A stretch of DNA of 64,000 nt from Propionispira arboris (GTDB lineage Bacteria; Bacillota; Negativicutes; Selenomonadales; Selenomonadaceae). Shown here in pieces: positions 16,946 to 25,611 of the stretch; the stretch's first letter is position 1; every line of letters starts with the position of its first letter. The notes below the pieces were generated by a model. That model saw only the letters and a list, made by a program, of their open reading frames with translations, was not told where the DNA came from and searched no databases. A program made the position numbers and the translations under genes. The stretch is taken from NCBI RefSeq assembly GCF_900109225.1, contig NZ_FNZK01000002.1, forward strand, positions 248,001 to 312,000, given 5' to 3'.

Positions 16946-18085
16946 ATGGATTTTCAACTTACAGAAGAACAAACGCTATTACAACAAAGTGCCAGAGAAT
17001 TTGCTGCTACATACTGTGAACCAATTGCAGCAGAAATAGATAAGACTGGCAGGTATCCGGCAGAAACAATTGAGCAATTGGCAAAACATGATTTTATGGG
17101 GATGCCTTATCCAGAAGAATATGGTGGAGCTGGTGCTGATTATCTGAGTTATACGCTTGCTGTAGAGGAAATTTCAAAAGTATGTGCTTCAACAGGAATT
17201 ATTTATTCTGCGCATTGCTCTTTAGGATTATGGCCAATTTATAAATGGGGATCGGAAGATTTGAAGAAAAAATATCTTGTTCCTTTATGTAAAGGCGAAA
17301 AATTAGGAGCTTTTGCATTAACTGAACCTGGTGCAGGGACGGATGCAGCATCCGGAACTTGTACGGCGATATTGATGAATAATGAATATGTCTTGAATGG
17401 GACGAAATGCTTTATTACAAATGGTGGATTGGCCGATGTCTATATCATTTTTGCTTTAACGGATCCATCGAAAGGCATAAAAGGGTTAAGTGCTTTTGTG
17501 GTAGAAAAGGGTCTGGTTGGTTTCGAAATTGGCAAACACGAAGATAAAATGGGGATTCGTGGTTCACAGACAACAGAATTGATTTTTAAAGACTGTCATG
17601 TAGCGAAAGAAAATCTTATTGGCGAAGAAGGCAAGGGTTTTAAATATGCCATGCAGACTTTGGATGGTGGTCGTGTTGGTGTTGCTGCACAAGCAATCGG
17701 CATTGCTCAGGGAGCGTTGGATGCGGCCGTTAAGTTTGCAAAGGAAAGAGTTCAGTTTGGTAAGCCGATTGCTACAAAACAGGCGATTCAGTGGATGCTG
17801 GCAGATATGGAAACACAGATACAAGCTGCTCGTTTGCTGGTATATAATGCTGCTGCAGCAAAAGACAGAGGGGAATCCTTTAGTAAAGAAGCGGCCATGG
17901 CGAAATTATTTGCTGCGGAAACAGCAGACTATGTTTGTACAAAAGCAATTCAGGTTCATGGCGGGTATGGATATATTAAAGATTTTAAAGTAGAACGTTG
18001 TTATCGTGATGCAAAAATTTGTTCATTGTATGAAGGTACGAGTGAAGTACAACGAATGGTTATTTCTGGAGCGTTATTACGCTAA
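16946..18085 (+). CDS. Short-chain acyl-CoA dehydrogenase
   Basis: FAD flavoenzyme that oxidises acyl-CoA to 2-enoyl-CoA (or the reverse) and exchanges electrons with ETF. It has the three-domain plan of the family: N-terminal helices (DFQLTEEQTLLQQSAREFA), the flavin motif FALTEPGAGTDA, the ITNGG strand, and the catalytic base Glu363 in SLYEGTSEVQR, the position used by butyryl-CoA dehydrogenases. Length 379 aa is typical. TGAGGAGGA lies before the ATG. It is the first gene behind the sigma-54 promoter; genes for ETF and crotonase follow, so a butyryl/crotonyl-CoA substrate is likely. Confidence 0.92.
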   Translation: MDFQLTEEQTLLQQSAREFAATYCEPIAAEIDKTGRYPAETIEQLAKHDFMGMPYPEEYGGAGADYLSYTLAVEEISKVCASTGIIYSAHCSLGLWPIYKWGSEDLKKKYLVPLCKGEKLGAFALTEPGAGTDAASGTCTAILMNNEYVLNGTKCFITNGGLADVYIIFALTDPSKGIKGLSAFVVEKGLVGFEIGKHEDKMGIRGSQTTELIFKDCHVAKENLIGEEGKGFKYAMQTLDGGRVGVAAQAIGIAQGALDAAVKFAKERVQFGKPIATKQAIQWMLADMETQIQAARLLVYNAAAAKDRGESFSKEAAMAKLFAAETADYVCTKAIQVHGGYGYIKDFKVERCYRDAKICSLYEGTSEVQRMVISGALLR

Positions 18086-18118
18086 TTTATAGCTGAAGAA
18101 AATAAGGATGTGATAAGA

Positions 18119-19678
18119 TTGAAAATTATTACGAAAGAAGCAGCGATACAACTGATAAAAGATGGTTCTTTTGTTGGTTTGGCTGGGTTTGTTGGATGCG
18201 CGCATCCTGAAACTTTAACGGCAGCCTGTGAAGAAAGTTTTTTAAAAAATGGGCACCCTAAAAATTTGACGATTCAATTTAGTGCTGGTATTGGTGATGG
18301 TAAAACAAAAGGATCAAATCATTTTGGAAATGCAGGAATGGTTAAGCGAATTATTGGTGGTCATTATGGTTTGGCACCGCGCCTGGGTGAATTGATTTCC
18401 AAAAATCAAACCGAAGCATATAACCTTCCACAGGGGATTGTCGCGCATCTTTGGCGTGCGGCGGCTGGCAATAAACCAGGTGTTCTGAGCAAGGTTGGTT
18501 TAAAGACTTTTATTGATCCTCGCTTAGAAGGCGGTAAGCTTAATGAAAAAACAACAGAAGACATTGTAAAACTGATGCCGATTGATGGGGAAGAGTATTT
18601 GTTTTATAAGGCGTATAAACCAGATGTGGCTTTAATTCGTGCAAGCACGGCGGATGAAAACGGAAATTTGACGATGGAACGCGAGTCTGTGATAACCGAA
18701 GCTTTTGCTATTGCTGGAGCAGCAAAGGCAAATGGTGGTATTGTCATTGTGGAAGTGGAACGAATTGCGGTAAAGGGAACTTTGAAACCGATGGATATAA
18801 AAATTCCAGGGGTACTGGTTGATTATGTAGTTATGGGAGATAAAGACAAATTCTTGCAAACAAATGGTGAATATTATAATCCTGCTTATACAGGCGAAGT
18901 GAAATTTCCGTTAGGAAATGTCGTTCCACTGCCGCTTACAGAACGCAAGGTCATTGCCCGCAGGGCAGCAATGGAATTAAAGCCTCATTGTAAGGCAAAT
19001 CTGGGTATCGGGATGCCGGAAGGTATCGCAACGGTAGCTGCTGAAGAAGGATTTGGTGATACGTTGACAATGACAGTTGAATCCGGTGGCTTTGGTGGAG
19101 TACCGGCTGCTGGGGCAAGCTTTGGCGCAACGGTAGATGCAGAAGCGATGATTTGTCAGACTGATATGTTTGATTTTTATGATGGAGGGAATTTGGATGT
19201 TACTTGTCTTGGCATTGCTCAGGTTGATAGCTTTGGCAATTTAAATGTCAGCAAGTTTGGACCGAAAATTCCCGGCTGTGGTGGATTTATTAATATTTCG
19301 CAAAATGCAAAAAAAATTGTTTTTTGTGGAACTTTAACGGCAGGCGGACTTAGGGAAACAATAAAGGATGGCAAGCTGGTTATTGAACAAGAAGGCAGAT
19401 CTAAAAAATTTGTTCAAAAGGTAGAGCAGATTACGTTTAGTGCAGAATATGCAAAATCGATTCACCAACCCGTGATCTTTATTACGGAAAGAGCTGTTTT
19501 TGAATTGCAGGATGAGGGACTTGTATTAACGGAGATTGCCCCGGGTATGGATTTGCAAAAAGATATATTAGGGCAGATTGATGCTAAGGTGAAAGTGGCG
19601 GCAAATCTTAAAGTTATGGATGAAAGAATTTTTAAAGAGAAAATCATGGGCCTGGCGGCTGATATGATAAATGCGTAG
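18119..19678 (+). CDS. Propionate-type CoA-transferase (acyl-CoA:acetate)
   Basis: Single-chain CoA-transferase of about 520 residues, both halves (alpha and beta type) fused, resembling the Megasphaera propionate CoA-transferase. N-terminal half: DGSFVGLAGFVGCAHPETL and the GGHYGLAPRLGELI segment; C-terminal half: IGMPEGIATVAAEEG and the catalytic Glu321 in TMTVESGGFGGVP, which forms the glutamyl-CoA thioester. It can activate short-chain acids with acetyl-CoA or propionyl-CoA. The TTG start at 18119 has AAGGA ten bases upstream; an in-frame GTG at 18110 is too close to it. It is 33 bases after the dehydrogenase. Confidence 0.9.
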   Translation: MKIITKEAAIQLIKDGSFVGLAGFVGCAHPETLTAACEESFLKNGHPKNLTIQFSAGIGDGKTKGSNHFGNAGMVKRIIGGHYGLAPRLGELISKNQTEAYNLPQGIVAHLWRAAAGNKPGVLSKVGLKTFIDPRLEGGKLNEKTTEDIVKLMPIDGEEYLFYKAYKPDVALIRASTADENGNLTMERESVITEAFAIAGAAKANGGIVIVEVERIAVKGTLKPMDIKIPGVLVDYVVMGDKDKFLQTNGEYYNPAYTGEVKFPLGNVVPLPLTERKVIARRAAMELKPHCKANLGIGMPEGIATVAAEEGFGDTLTMTVESGGFGGVPAAGASFGATVDAEAMICQTDMFDFYDGGNLDVTCLGIAQVDSFGNLNVSKFGPKIPGCGGFINISQNAKKIVFCGTLTAGGLRETIKDGKLVIEQEGRSKKFVQKVEQITFSAEYAKSIHQPVIFITERAVFELQDEGLVLTEIAPGMDLQKDILGQIDAKVKVAANLKVMDERIFKEKIMGLAADMINA

Positions 19679-19692
19679 AGGAGTGGATGGAA

Positions 19693-20481
19693 ATGAAAGA
19701 ATATAATAATGCAATCGTAGAGATAGAAAATGGAACAGCAGTCGTGACCCTGAACCGGCCGCAAGCTTTGAATGCTTTGAATGATGAGTTAATGTCAGAA
19801 ATTAATGACATTTTTACAGATTTAAATCAAGATAACAGTGTAAAGGTTATTATTCTTACTGGTGCTGGTGAAAAATCTTTTGTTGCTGGTGCAGATATTA
19901 AAGAAATGAAAGATTTAAATGCGGATGAAGGAAGACGCTGGGCGGAAAAAGGTGAAACGACTTTCTTAAAAATAGAACAGTGTGAAAAGCCAGTGATTGC
20001 AGCAATTAATGGTTTTGCCCTTGGCGGTGGCTGTGAAATTGCAATGGCTTGTGATATTCGAATTGCCGCAGAAAATGCAAAATTTGGGCAGCCTGAGGTT
20101 GGATTGGGTATTATCCCTGGCTTTGGTGGAACACAGCGCATGAGCCGTTTAGTTGGGCGTGGTATGGCGAAATATCTTATTTATACAGCCAATATGATTA
20201 AAGCAGATGAGGCGTATAGAATCGGTTTAGTACAAAAAGTAGTTCCTCTGGCAAGTTTATTAGAAGAAGCTAAAAGTTTAGCGCAGACAATTATAAAAAA
20301 GAGTCAGACGGCAGTTTGTTTTGCTAAAGATGCAATTAATCGTGGTGCAGAAATGTCTATGGCAAATGCTATGGCCTATGAAGCTTATATTTTTGGTATG
20401 TGTTTTGGCGGTGAGGATCAAACGGAAGGTATGAATGCTTTTGTTACTAAAGCAAAACCAAATTTTACAGGGAAATTTTAA
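19693..20481 (+). CDS. Enoyl-CoA hydratase (crotonase)
   Basis: Hydrates trans-2-enoyl-CoA to 3-hydroxyacyl-CoA. The crotonase fold is plain: VVTLNRPQALNALN, oxyanion-hole segment AGADIKEMKDL, GGGCEIAMACDIRIA with the first catalytic Glu, and QPEVGLGIIPGFGGTQR with the second. Length 263 aa is normal. AGGAG lies nine bases before the ATG at 19693; an ATG at 19687 is in frame but only three bases from that site. It follows the CoA-transferase by 14 bases and precedes the ETF genes. Confidence 0.92.
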   Translation: MKEYNNAIVEIENGTAVVTLNRPQALNALNDELMSEINDIFTDLNQDNSVKVIILTGAGEKSFVAGADIKEMKDLNADEGRRWAEKGETTFLKIEQCEKPVIAAINGFALGGGCEIAMACDIRIAAENAKFGQPEVGLGIIPGFGGTQRMSRLVGRGMAKYLIYTANMIKADEAYRIGLVQKVVPLASLLEEAKSLAQTIIKKSQTAVCFAKDAINRGAEMSMANAMAYEAYIFGMCFGGEDQTEGMNAFVTKAKPNFTGKF

Positions 20482-20561
20482 AAGAAACAGTGCTGTTGCA
20501 GCCATTGAAAACAGTATTTTCTGATAATTGTGGCCGAGCAAAGCCAGAGGAGTTGAATCAC

Positions 20562-21341
20562 ATGGATATAGTTGCCTGTTATAAATGGGTATTAGATGAA
20601 CAAGATATAAAAATTGTCCCGGGAAGTCTTTTATTGGATACGAGTCGGGCTAAAGGGAAAATCAGTGACTATGACAAAAATGTCATTGAAGAAGCTGTAC
20701 TTCAGGCAGAGAAAGATGATACTGTCACGGTAACAGCACTTACTTTTGGTAATGCGAAAGCGAAACAGTCCTTAAAGGATGCTTTATCGCGTGGTCCGGT
20801 AAAAGGATATTGGGTGAATGATGCAGCAGCCGATATTGCAGATGGATTTGTAACAGCAAATGTACTGACTGCAGCACTCAAAAAAATAGGGGCATATGAT
20901 TTAATTTTATTTGGTGAAGGATCTTCTGATGCATATGGTCAGCAGGTTGGCCCGCGTGTTGCCGCTTTATTGGGAATCCCGGTAGTTACGTTTGTAACGA
21001 AATTAGAAATTTCAGAGGGGAAGGTTATGGCTGCGCGGAAAATCGGTGATTGCACAGAAGATGTAACGGTGAATCTTCCGGCAGTTATTACCCTGTTGCC
21101 AGAAGTATGCAAACCTCGTATTCCAGGATTGAAGCAAGTTTTAGGTGCTTCAAAAAAACCTGTTCAAGAATTTAAATTAGCCGATTTAGATCTTGTTGCA
21201 GAGAATACACTCCCTAAAAATAAAATAAAATCAATTCAGGGATATGCTATGGATCGTAAAAATGAAATTTATACCGATGGTACGGTTGATGAAAAAGTAA
21301 ATACATTAATAGCAAGTCTTACAAAAGAAGGACTGTTATAG
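20562..21341 (+). CDS. etfB: Electron transfer flavoprotein beta subunit (FixA-type)
   Basis: Beta subunit of the ETF dimer that carries electrons between acyl-CoA dehydrogenase and a membrane or soluble acceptor. Features: DIVACYKWVLDEQDIKIVP at the start, the YDKNVIEEAVLQAEK segment, LFGEGSSDAYGQQVGPRVA and the C-terminal domain with RIPGLKQVLGASKKP. GAGGAG precedes the ATG at 20562; the frame is open further upstream without a ribosome site. The order etfB-etfA-fixC-fixX is that of the FixABCX complexes, which are known to bifurcate electrons between quinone and ferredoxin/flavodoxin. Confidence 0.92.
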   Translation: MDIVACYKWVLDEQDIKIVPGSLLLDTSRAKGKISDYDKNVIEEAVLQAEKDDTVTVTALTFGNAKAKQSLKDALSRGPVKGYWVNDAAADIADGFVTANVLTAALKKIGAYDLILFGEGSSDAYGQQVGPRVAALLGIPVVTFVTKLEISEGKVMAARKIGDCTEDVTVNLPAVITLLPEVCKPRIPGLKQVLGASKKPVQEFKLADLDLVAENTLPKNKIKSIQGYAMDRKNEIYTDGTVDEKVNTLIASLTKEGLL

Positions 21342-21352
21342 GGGGTGGAAGT

Positions 21353-22288
21353 ATGAATGGGATTTTTGTATATTCAGAAGATATAGCCGTGACCAAGCAA
21401 TTGCTGAATATTGGGCGCAGCCTGGCTGATGTATTGCAGGTAAATGTAACGGCATTGGCTTTGAATGAAACGGAAACGGATACAGCGGGTTTGATCGCAT
21501 GCGGTGCAGAAAAAGTTATTGCATTGAGTGGCAGCAATCCATGGGTGGAAAGTTATGCCGAATCCATTGCCGAATGTATTGCAAAAGAAAATCCGTTGCT
21601 TGTACTGATTGGCGGTACAATGCGGGGTAAAGATGTTGCAGCAAGGATTGCTGCCTGGCATAGCCATGGTTTGGTAAATAGCGCCATGTCGATTGAGGTC
21701 GTTGAGCGTAAGCTGGAAACAAAACGAATGCTGTATGGCGGGTTGGCTGTTTGCAAGGAAGAACTCAGTGAAGGCTGTATCGTTACCATTGATCCACGGA
21801 CTTATGAGGAAGCCGCAGCAGATCCGCTGCGGAACGGTGATGTGGTTGCCTGTACAGCACAGTCCAATGATGCAGTGCTTGTTGGTGGTGTTTGCCCTAT
21901 TGTTCGAGAACGAGCAGATTTGGCAAATGCTGAAAAAATAATTTGTGTAGGCCGGGGGCTTAGTTCACAATCCGATATGAAACTAGTGGAAGACCTTGCA
22001 GAAAAAATTGGCGCAGAAATTGGCTGCTCACGGAGCATCGCCGAAGATTATCATTGGTTACCGACTGAATCTTATATTGGCCTTTCCGGGCAAAAGGTAA
22101 AGCCGCAATTGTATTTGTCTATCGGTATATCGGGGCAGGTACAGCATATTGTCGGTGCACGTGATGCAAGAGTTATTGTTGCAATTGATAAAAATGAAAA
22201 AGCACCAATTTTTTCTGCAGCTGATTATGGTATTGTCGGTGATTTATATGAAATTGTACCAAAGCTTATTGAAAAATTGGGGAAATAA
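21353..22288 (+). CDS. etfA: Electron transfer flavoprotein alpha subunit (FixB-type)
   Basis: Alpha subunit of ETF, 311 aa. The C-terminal FAD-binding domain is well conserved: VGRGLSSQSDMKLVEDLAEKIGAEIGCSR, then LPTESYIGLSGQKVKPQLYLSIGISGQVQH and the final AADYGIVGDLYEIVPKL. The N-terminal domain is of the FixB type, without a ferredoxin extension. GGGGGTGG lies before the ATG, 11 bases after etfB. It forms the heterodimer with the preceding subunit and donates to or accepts from FixC and the acyl-CoA dehydrogenase. Confidence 0.92.
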   Translation: MNGIFVYSEDIAVTKQLLNIGRSLADVLQVNVTALALNETETDTAGLIACGAEKVIALSGSNPWVESYAESIAECIAKENPLLVLIGGTMRGKDVAARIAAWHSHGLVNSAMSIEVVERKLETKRMLYGGLAVCKEELSEGCIVTIDPRTYEEAAADPLRNGDVVACTAQSNDAVLVGGVCPIVRERADLANAEKIICVGRGLSSQSDMKLVEDLAEKIGAEIGCSRSIAEDYHWLPTESYIGLSGQKVKPQLYLSIGISGQVQHIVGARDARVIVAIDKNEKAPIFSAADYGIVGDLYEIVPKLIEKLGK

Positions 22289-22313
22289 GTTAGTGACCGG
22301 GGAGATGTGAAAA

Positions 22314-23597
22314 ATGGAAGATGAAAAATTTGATGTTATTATCGTTGGCGCCGGTCCGGCAGGGAGTGCCTGTGCATATATTCTGGCTCGTGAGGGCAAG
22401 TCGGTTTTAATGATTGAACGCGGTGATACAGCTGGTAGTAAAAATGTCACGGGTGGTCGTCTGTATACGTATGCTTTGGAATTAGTTGAATCTAATTTGT
22501 ATAAAGAGGCCATATTAGAACGTGCTGTTGTGCGAGAACAAATTATGATGCTCTCTGATAAAACGGGTCTTACAATTGATTATTTCGCCGGGACAAATAT
22601 GGAAGAACGTATGCCGCAGTCCTATACGATTTTACGGGCACCATTTGATGAATGGTTTGCTGGCAAGGCCGAAGAACAAGGAGCAATGATTGCGGCTGGT
22701 ATCTTGGTAGATGAACTGATCGAAAAAGATGGTAAAATTGTTGGCGTAAAAGCTGGTGGTGACGAAATGTATGCGGATCTTGTCATAGCAGCCGATGGTG
22801 TTAATTCGTCTATGGCAAGGCAGGCTGGGTTGAAGAAGGAATGGAATGGACATGAGGTCGGTATTGGGGTAAAAGAAGTCATCGAATTAGATCCGGAAAC
22901 AATACAACAGCGGTTTAATATTGGACCGGATGAAGGCGTTGCACGAGCCATTCTTGGTGGCACAGATTCTGTAATGGGCGGGGGCTGTTTGTATACAAAT
23001 AAGGATACTATTTCATTGGGGGTTGTCTTAAGTCCGGCATCTCTTGCGGCACAAAAGCGTTCTATTGCTGATATATATCAAGATTTTAAGATGCATCCTG
23101 CCATTTATCCATTGATAAAAGATGGAACGACCGTAGAATATAGCGCTCACCTTGTACCGGAAAACGGATGGAACAGTGTACCAAAAAAATTGTACCGTGA
23201 TGGTTTTTTAATGGTGGGGGATGCTGCTGGATTTGTCATAAATACCGGGACAATGATACGAGGTATTGATTTGGCTATTGTTAGCGGCGTAGCAGCAGCA
23301 CGTGCTGTTTTGAAAGCCGCTGCACCAGCTGATGTCGGGCAGCTTTATATGAAAGAATTAAATGAGCTGCAGCTCATTTCAACTATGCAGTTATTTGCTG
23401 GCTGGCCGCAAATTACGGGGCTGCCTCGTATGTCTTCTGTGTATCCGGATTTGGCCAACGAAATGATAGGGTCATTGTTTTATGTTGATGGTAAACTTCC
23501 CAAACGCATGGATAAATCAATGCTGCAGATTTTGAGAAAACATGTTGGCATTGGCCAGGTTTTGGCGGATGCATGGAAGGGGTTTAAGGCACTATGA
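22314..23597 (+). CDS. fixC: FixC-type flavoprotein (ETF-quinone oxidoreductase family)
   Basis: FAD-dependent oxidoreductase of 427 residues related to ETF:quinone oxidoreductase. N-terminal Rossmann motif IIVGAGPAGSACAYILAREGKSVLMIERG; TGGRLYT; AADGVNSSMARQAGL; and the second FAD contact FLMVGDAAGFV. The iron-sulphur part of the oxidoreductase is supplied separately by the next gene, which overlaps it by four bases (ATGA). With EtfBA and FixX it should connect the dehydrogenase to the quinone pool and, if bifurcating, to ferredoxin. Confidence 0.92.
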   Translation: MEDEKFDVIIVGAGPAGSACAYILAREGKSVLMIERGDTAGSKNVTGGRLYTYALELVESNLYKEAILERAVVREQIMMLSDKTGLTIDYFAGTNMEERMPQSYTILRAPFDEWFAGKAEEQGAMIAAGILVDELIEKDGKIVGVKAGGDEMYADLVIAADGVNSSMARQAGLKKEWNGHEVGIGVKEVIELDPETIQQRFNIGPDEGVARAILGGTDSVMGGGCLYTNKDTISLGVVLSPASLAAQKRSIADIYQDFKMHPAIYPLIKDGTTVEYSAHLVPENGWNSVPKKLYRDGFLMVGDAAGFVINTGTMIRGIDLAIVSGVAAARAVLKAAAPADVGQLYMKELNELQLISTMQLFAGWPQITGLPRMSSVYPDLANEMIGSLFYVDGKLPKRMDKSMLQILRKHVGIGQVLADAWKGFKAL

Positions 23598-23881
23598 CAG
23601 TACAAAAGCAAGGAACAGATGAACTATTAGGTTTGGATAAATTTACGGTAGATGAAGAAAATGCGCATATTGTGCTGGATAAAACGGCTTGTGCTGTTTG
23701 CAATGATAAACCTTGTCTGGTCGTTTGCCCAGCCGGGCTTTACAAATTAAATGACAAAGGTGAAATCCTTTTTGATTACGCGGGGTGTTTGGAATGTGGT
23801 ACTTGCAGAATCATGTGTCATCAACTTAAACAATGGAAATATCCAACCGGAACTTTTGGCGTATCATTTCGATTTGGTTGA
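23594..23881 (+). CDS. fixX: FixX ferredoxin-like protein
   Basis: A 95-residue ferredoxin-like partner of FixC. Cysteines: CAVCNDKPCLVVCP in the first half and CLECGTCRIMC in the second, enough for [4Fe-4S] binding. It begins inside the fixC stop (ATGA overlap), so stoichiometric synthesis is expected. Its C-terminal end (YPTGTFGVSFRFG) is the usual FixX tail. Confidence 0.92.
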   Translation: MTVQKQGTDELLGLDKFTVDEENAHIVLDKTACAVCNDKPCLVVCPAGLYKLNDKGEILFDYAGCLECGTCRIMCHQLKQWKYPTGTFGVSFRFG

Positions 23882-23910
23882 TTTAAAATTGGAAGGAGTG
23901 GAATAATGTT

Positions 23911-24627
23911 ATGAATAAAGTAATGGAACTAGATCAAGTAATGGGGAAAGTTCATGATGGCATGAGTATTATGTTTGGTGGATTCTGCGGTGTTGGGGCG
24001 CCACTCACTTGTATCCAAAAGATCGCTGAGTCAGGAGTTAAAGACTTAACGGTGATGGCAGTTGTTGCTACATATCCAGGGGGGCACTTTGACTTGGCTC
24101 CTCTTTTTGCAAATAAACAAATAAAAAAATTCATCTGTTCTCATGTGGGAACTTCGCCAGAAGCTGTACAAGCCTTAAAGACAGGTGATTTAGAAATTGA
24201 ATTTTTCCCACAAGGCAGTTGGATAGAAAAAGTACGAGCTGGTGGAGCTGGCTTAGGTGGTGTACTAGTTCGTACGGGCTTGCACACTATGGTAGAAGAA
24301 GGCAAAGAAAAAATTACAATTGATGGAATAGAATACTTGATAGAAAAACCACTTCATGCGGATATGGCTTTTATTAAAGGTTATCGTGCAGATAAATGGG
24401 GGAATGTTGAATATCGCTATACAGCTATCAATAGTAACCCGACGATTGCTACGGCTGCTGATTTTACTGTGGCGGAAGTTAACGAAATTGTTGAAGTCGG
24501 CGATATTGATCCACAAAGGGTGGGCACTCCGGCAGTTTTTGTTAAAGCAATCATACAAGGAAATACATTTAAAGAGCATAAGGCTGTTTACCACGATATA
24601 TGGGCGAGCACAGGCCAACTTAAATAA
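23911..24627 (+). CDS. atoD: 3-oxoacid/butyrate-acetoacetate CoA-transferase subunit A
   Basis: Alpha subunit of the two-subunit CoA-transferase family (AtoD/ScoA). Typical parts are DGMSIMFGGFCGVGAP near residue 16, FFPQGSWIEKVRAGGAGLGG with its Gly-rich CoA-binding loop, and ADMAFIKGYRADKWGNVEYR. Length 238 aa. AAGGAG lies about 12 bases upstream, slightly far. Together with the next gene it should exchange CoA between acetoacetyl- or butyryl-CoA and free acids. It is a second, unrelated-layout transferase besides the fused one at 18.1 kb. Confidence 0.9.
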   Translation: MNKVMELDQVMGKVHDGMSIMFGGFCGVGAPLTCIQKIAESGVKDLTVMAVVATYPGGHFDLAPLFANKQIKKFICSHVGTSPEAVQALKTGDLEIEFFPQGSWIEKVRAGGAGLGGVLVRTGLHTMVEEGKEKITIDGIEYLIEKPLHADMAFIKGYRADKWGNVEYRYTAINSNPTIATAADFTVAEVNEIVEVGDIDPQRVGTPAVFVKAIIQGNTFKEHKAVYHDIWASTGQLK

Positions 24628-24761
24628 TATGAGCTTGTTGTTAAAATAAGTAAAAATTTTTTTCTTTGTCATAGATGAAAGAATTGATTTATCTATTATT
24701 GCGTGTAGAAATGAAAAGATGTTATGTGAAAATAGAATTATATAAGGAGGTATCTTTTGAT

Positions 24762-25421
24762 ATGAACGCAAAAGAAATGATTGCTCGTAGAGCGGCCAAA
24801 GAATTGTCAAATGGAGAAGTTGTAAATCTTGGTTTTGGTATTCCAACTACTGTGGCAAATTTTGTTCCTGAGGGCGTGGAAGTTCTTTTAGAATCAGAAA
24901 ATGGTGCACTTGTATTTGGTGCTGCACCAAAGGATGGAGAAGAAGATCCGGATCTTGGTAATGCGGGTGGTTTGCCTATTACAATGATACCAGGTTCTGC
25001 TTGCTTTGATGAAGCTACATCTTTTTGCATTATTCGTGGCGGTCATGTTGATACGACTATTTTAGGTGCGCTTGAAGTGGATCAGGAAGGCAGTATTGCT
25101 AATTGGGCCACACCGGTTGCACCAGGAAAATGGAGTCCTGGCATGGGTGGTGCTATGGATCTCGTAATGGGAGCTAAAAAAGTTATTGCCACCTTTGTTC
25201 ATACACTCAAAGGCGCTCCTAAAATTCTGAAAAAATGTTCTCTTCCTATTACGGGTAAAGGCTGTGTATCTAAGATTATTACCGAAAAATGTGTTTTAGA
25301 AGTTACGCCAAAAGGTCTTTTACTTGTAGAATTGGCTGAAGGGGTAACGATTGAAGAACTTAGAGCTTGTACAGAAGCAGAGTTTTTGGTAGCGGATGAA
25401 GTAAAACCATATCAATTATAA
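24762..25421 (+). CDS. atoA: 3-oxoacid/butyrate-acetoacetate CoA-transferase subunit B
   Basis: Beta subunit of the same CoA-transferase. NLGFGIPTTVANFVPEG and the active-site LLESENGALVFG are present; the Glu of SENG makes the CoA thioester. The ATG at 24762 is preceded by AAGGAGG at a spacing of about ten bases; an upstream extension to 24675 has no ribosome site and no homology. Length 219 aa is normal. A gap of 134 bp to subunit A is long for this pair and holds only AT-rich DNA. Confidence 0.9.
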   Translation: MNAKEMIARRAAKELSNGEVVNLGFGIPTTVANFVPEGVEVLLESENGALVFGAAPKDGEEDPDLGNAGGLPITMIPGSACFDEATSFCIIRGGHVDTTILGALEVDQEGSIANWATPVAPGKWSPGMGGAMDLVMGAKKVIATFVHTLKGAPKILKKCSLPITGKGCVSKIITEKCVLEVTPKGLLLVELAEGVTIEELRACTEAEFLVADEVKPYQL

Positions 25422-25498
25422 ATTAATAAAGTAGAATAGAGTTATAGTTGTTTTAAAATATGGGCGTTTAATAGTGCAAAAAAATATCATGGATGAAG

Positions 25499-25544
25499 AG
25501 GTTGTGCTATTGCAGAATTAAAAGCTTACAAGCATAACCTTTTT
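25499..25544 (+). terminator. Possible intrinsic terminator before the transporter gene
   Basis: AGGTTGTGCT pairs with AGCATAACCT (one G-T pair) across a 22-base loop, followed by five T. It could partly separate expression of the transferase from the transporter. Confidence 0.5.
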
Positions 25545-25611
25545 ATGTTTTATTAATTTTTTTAGTTAAAGCATTCTGCTATAGATGGAAATAGAGGGAG
25601 ATGGATTTTGT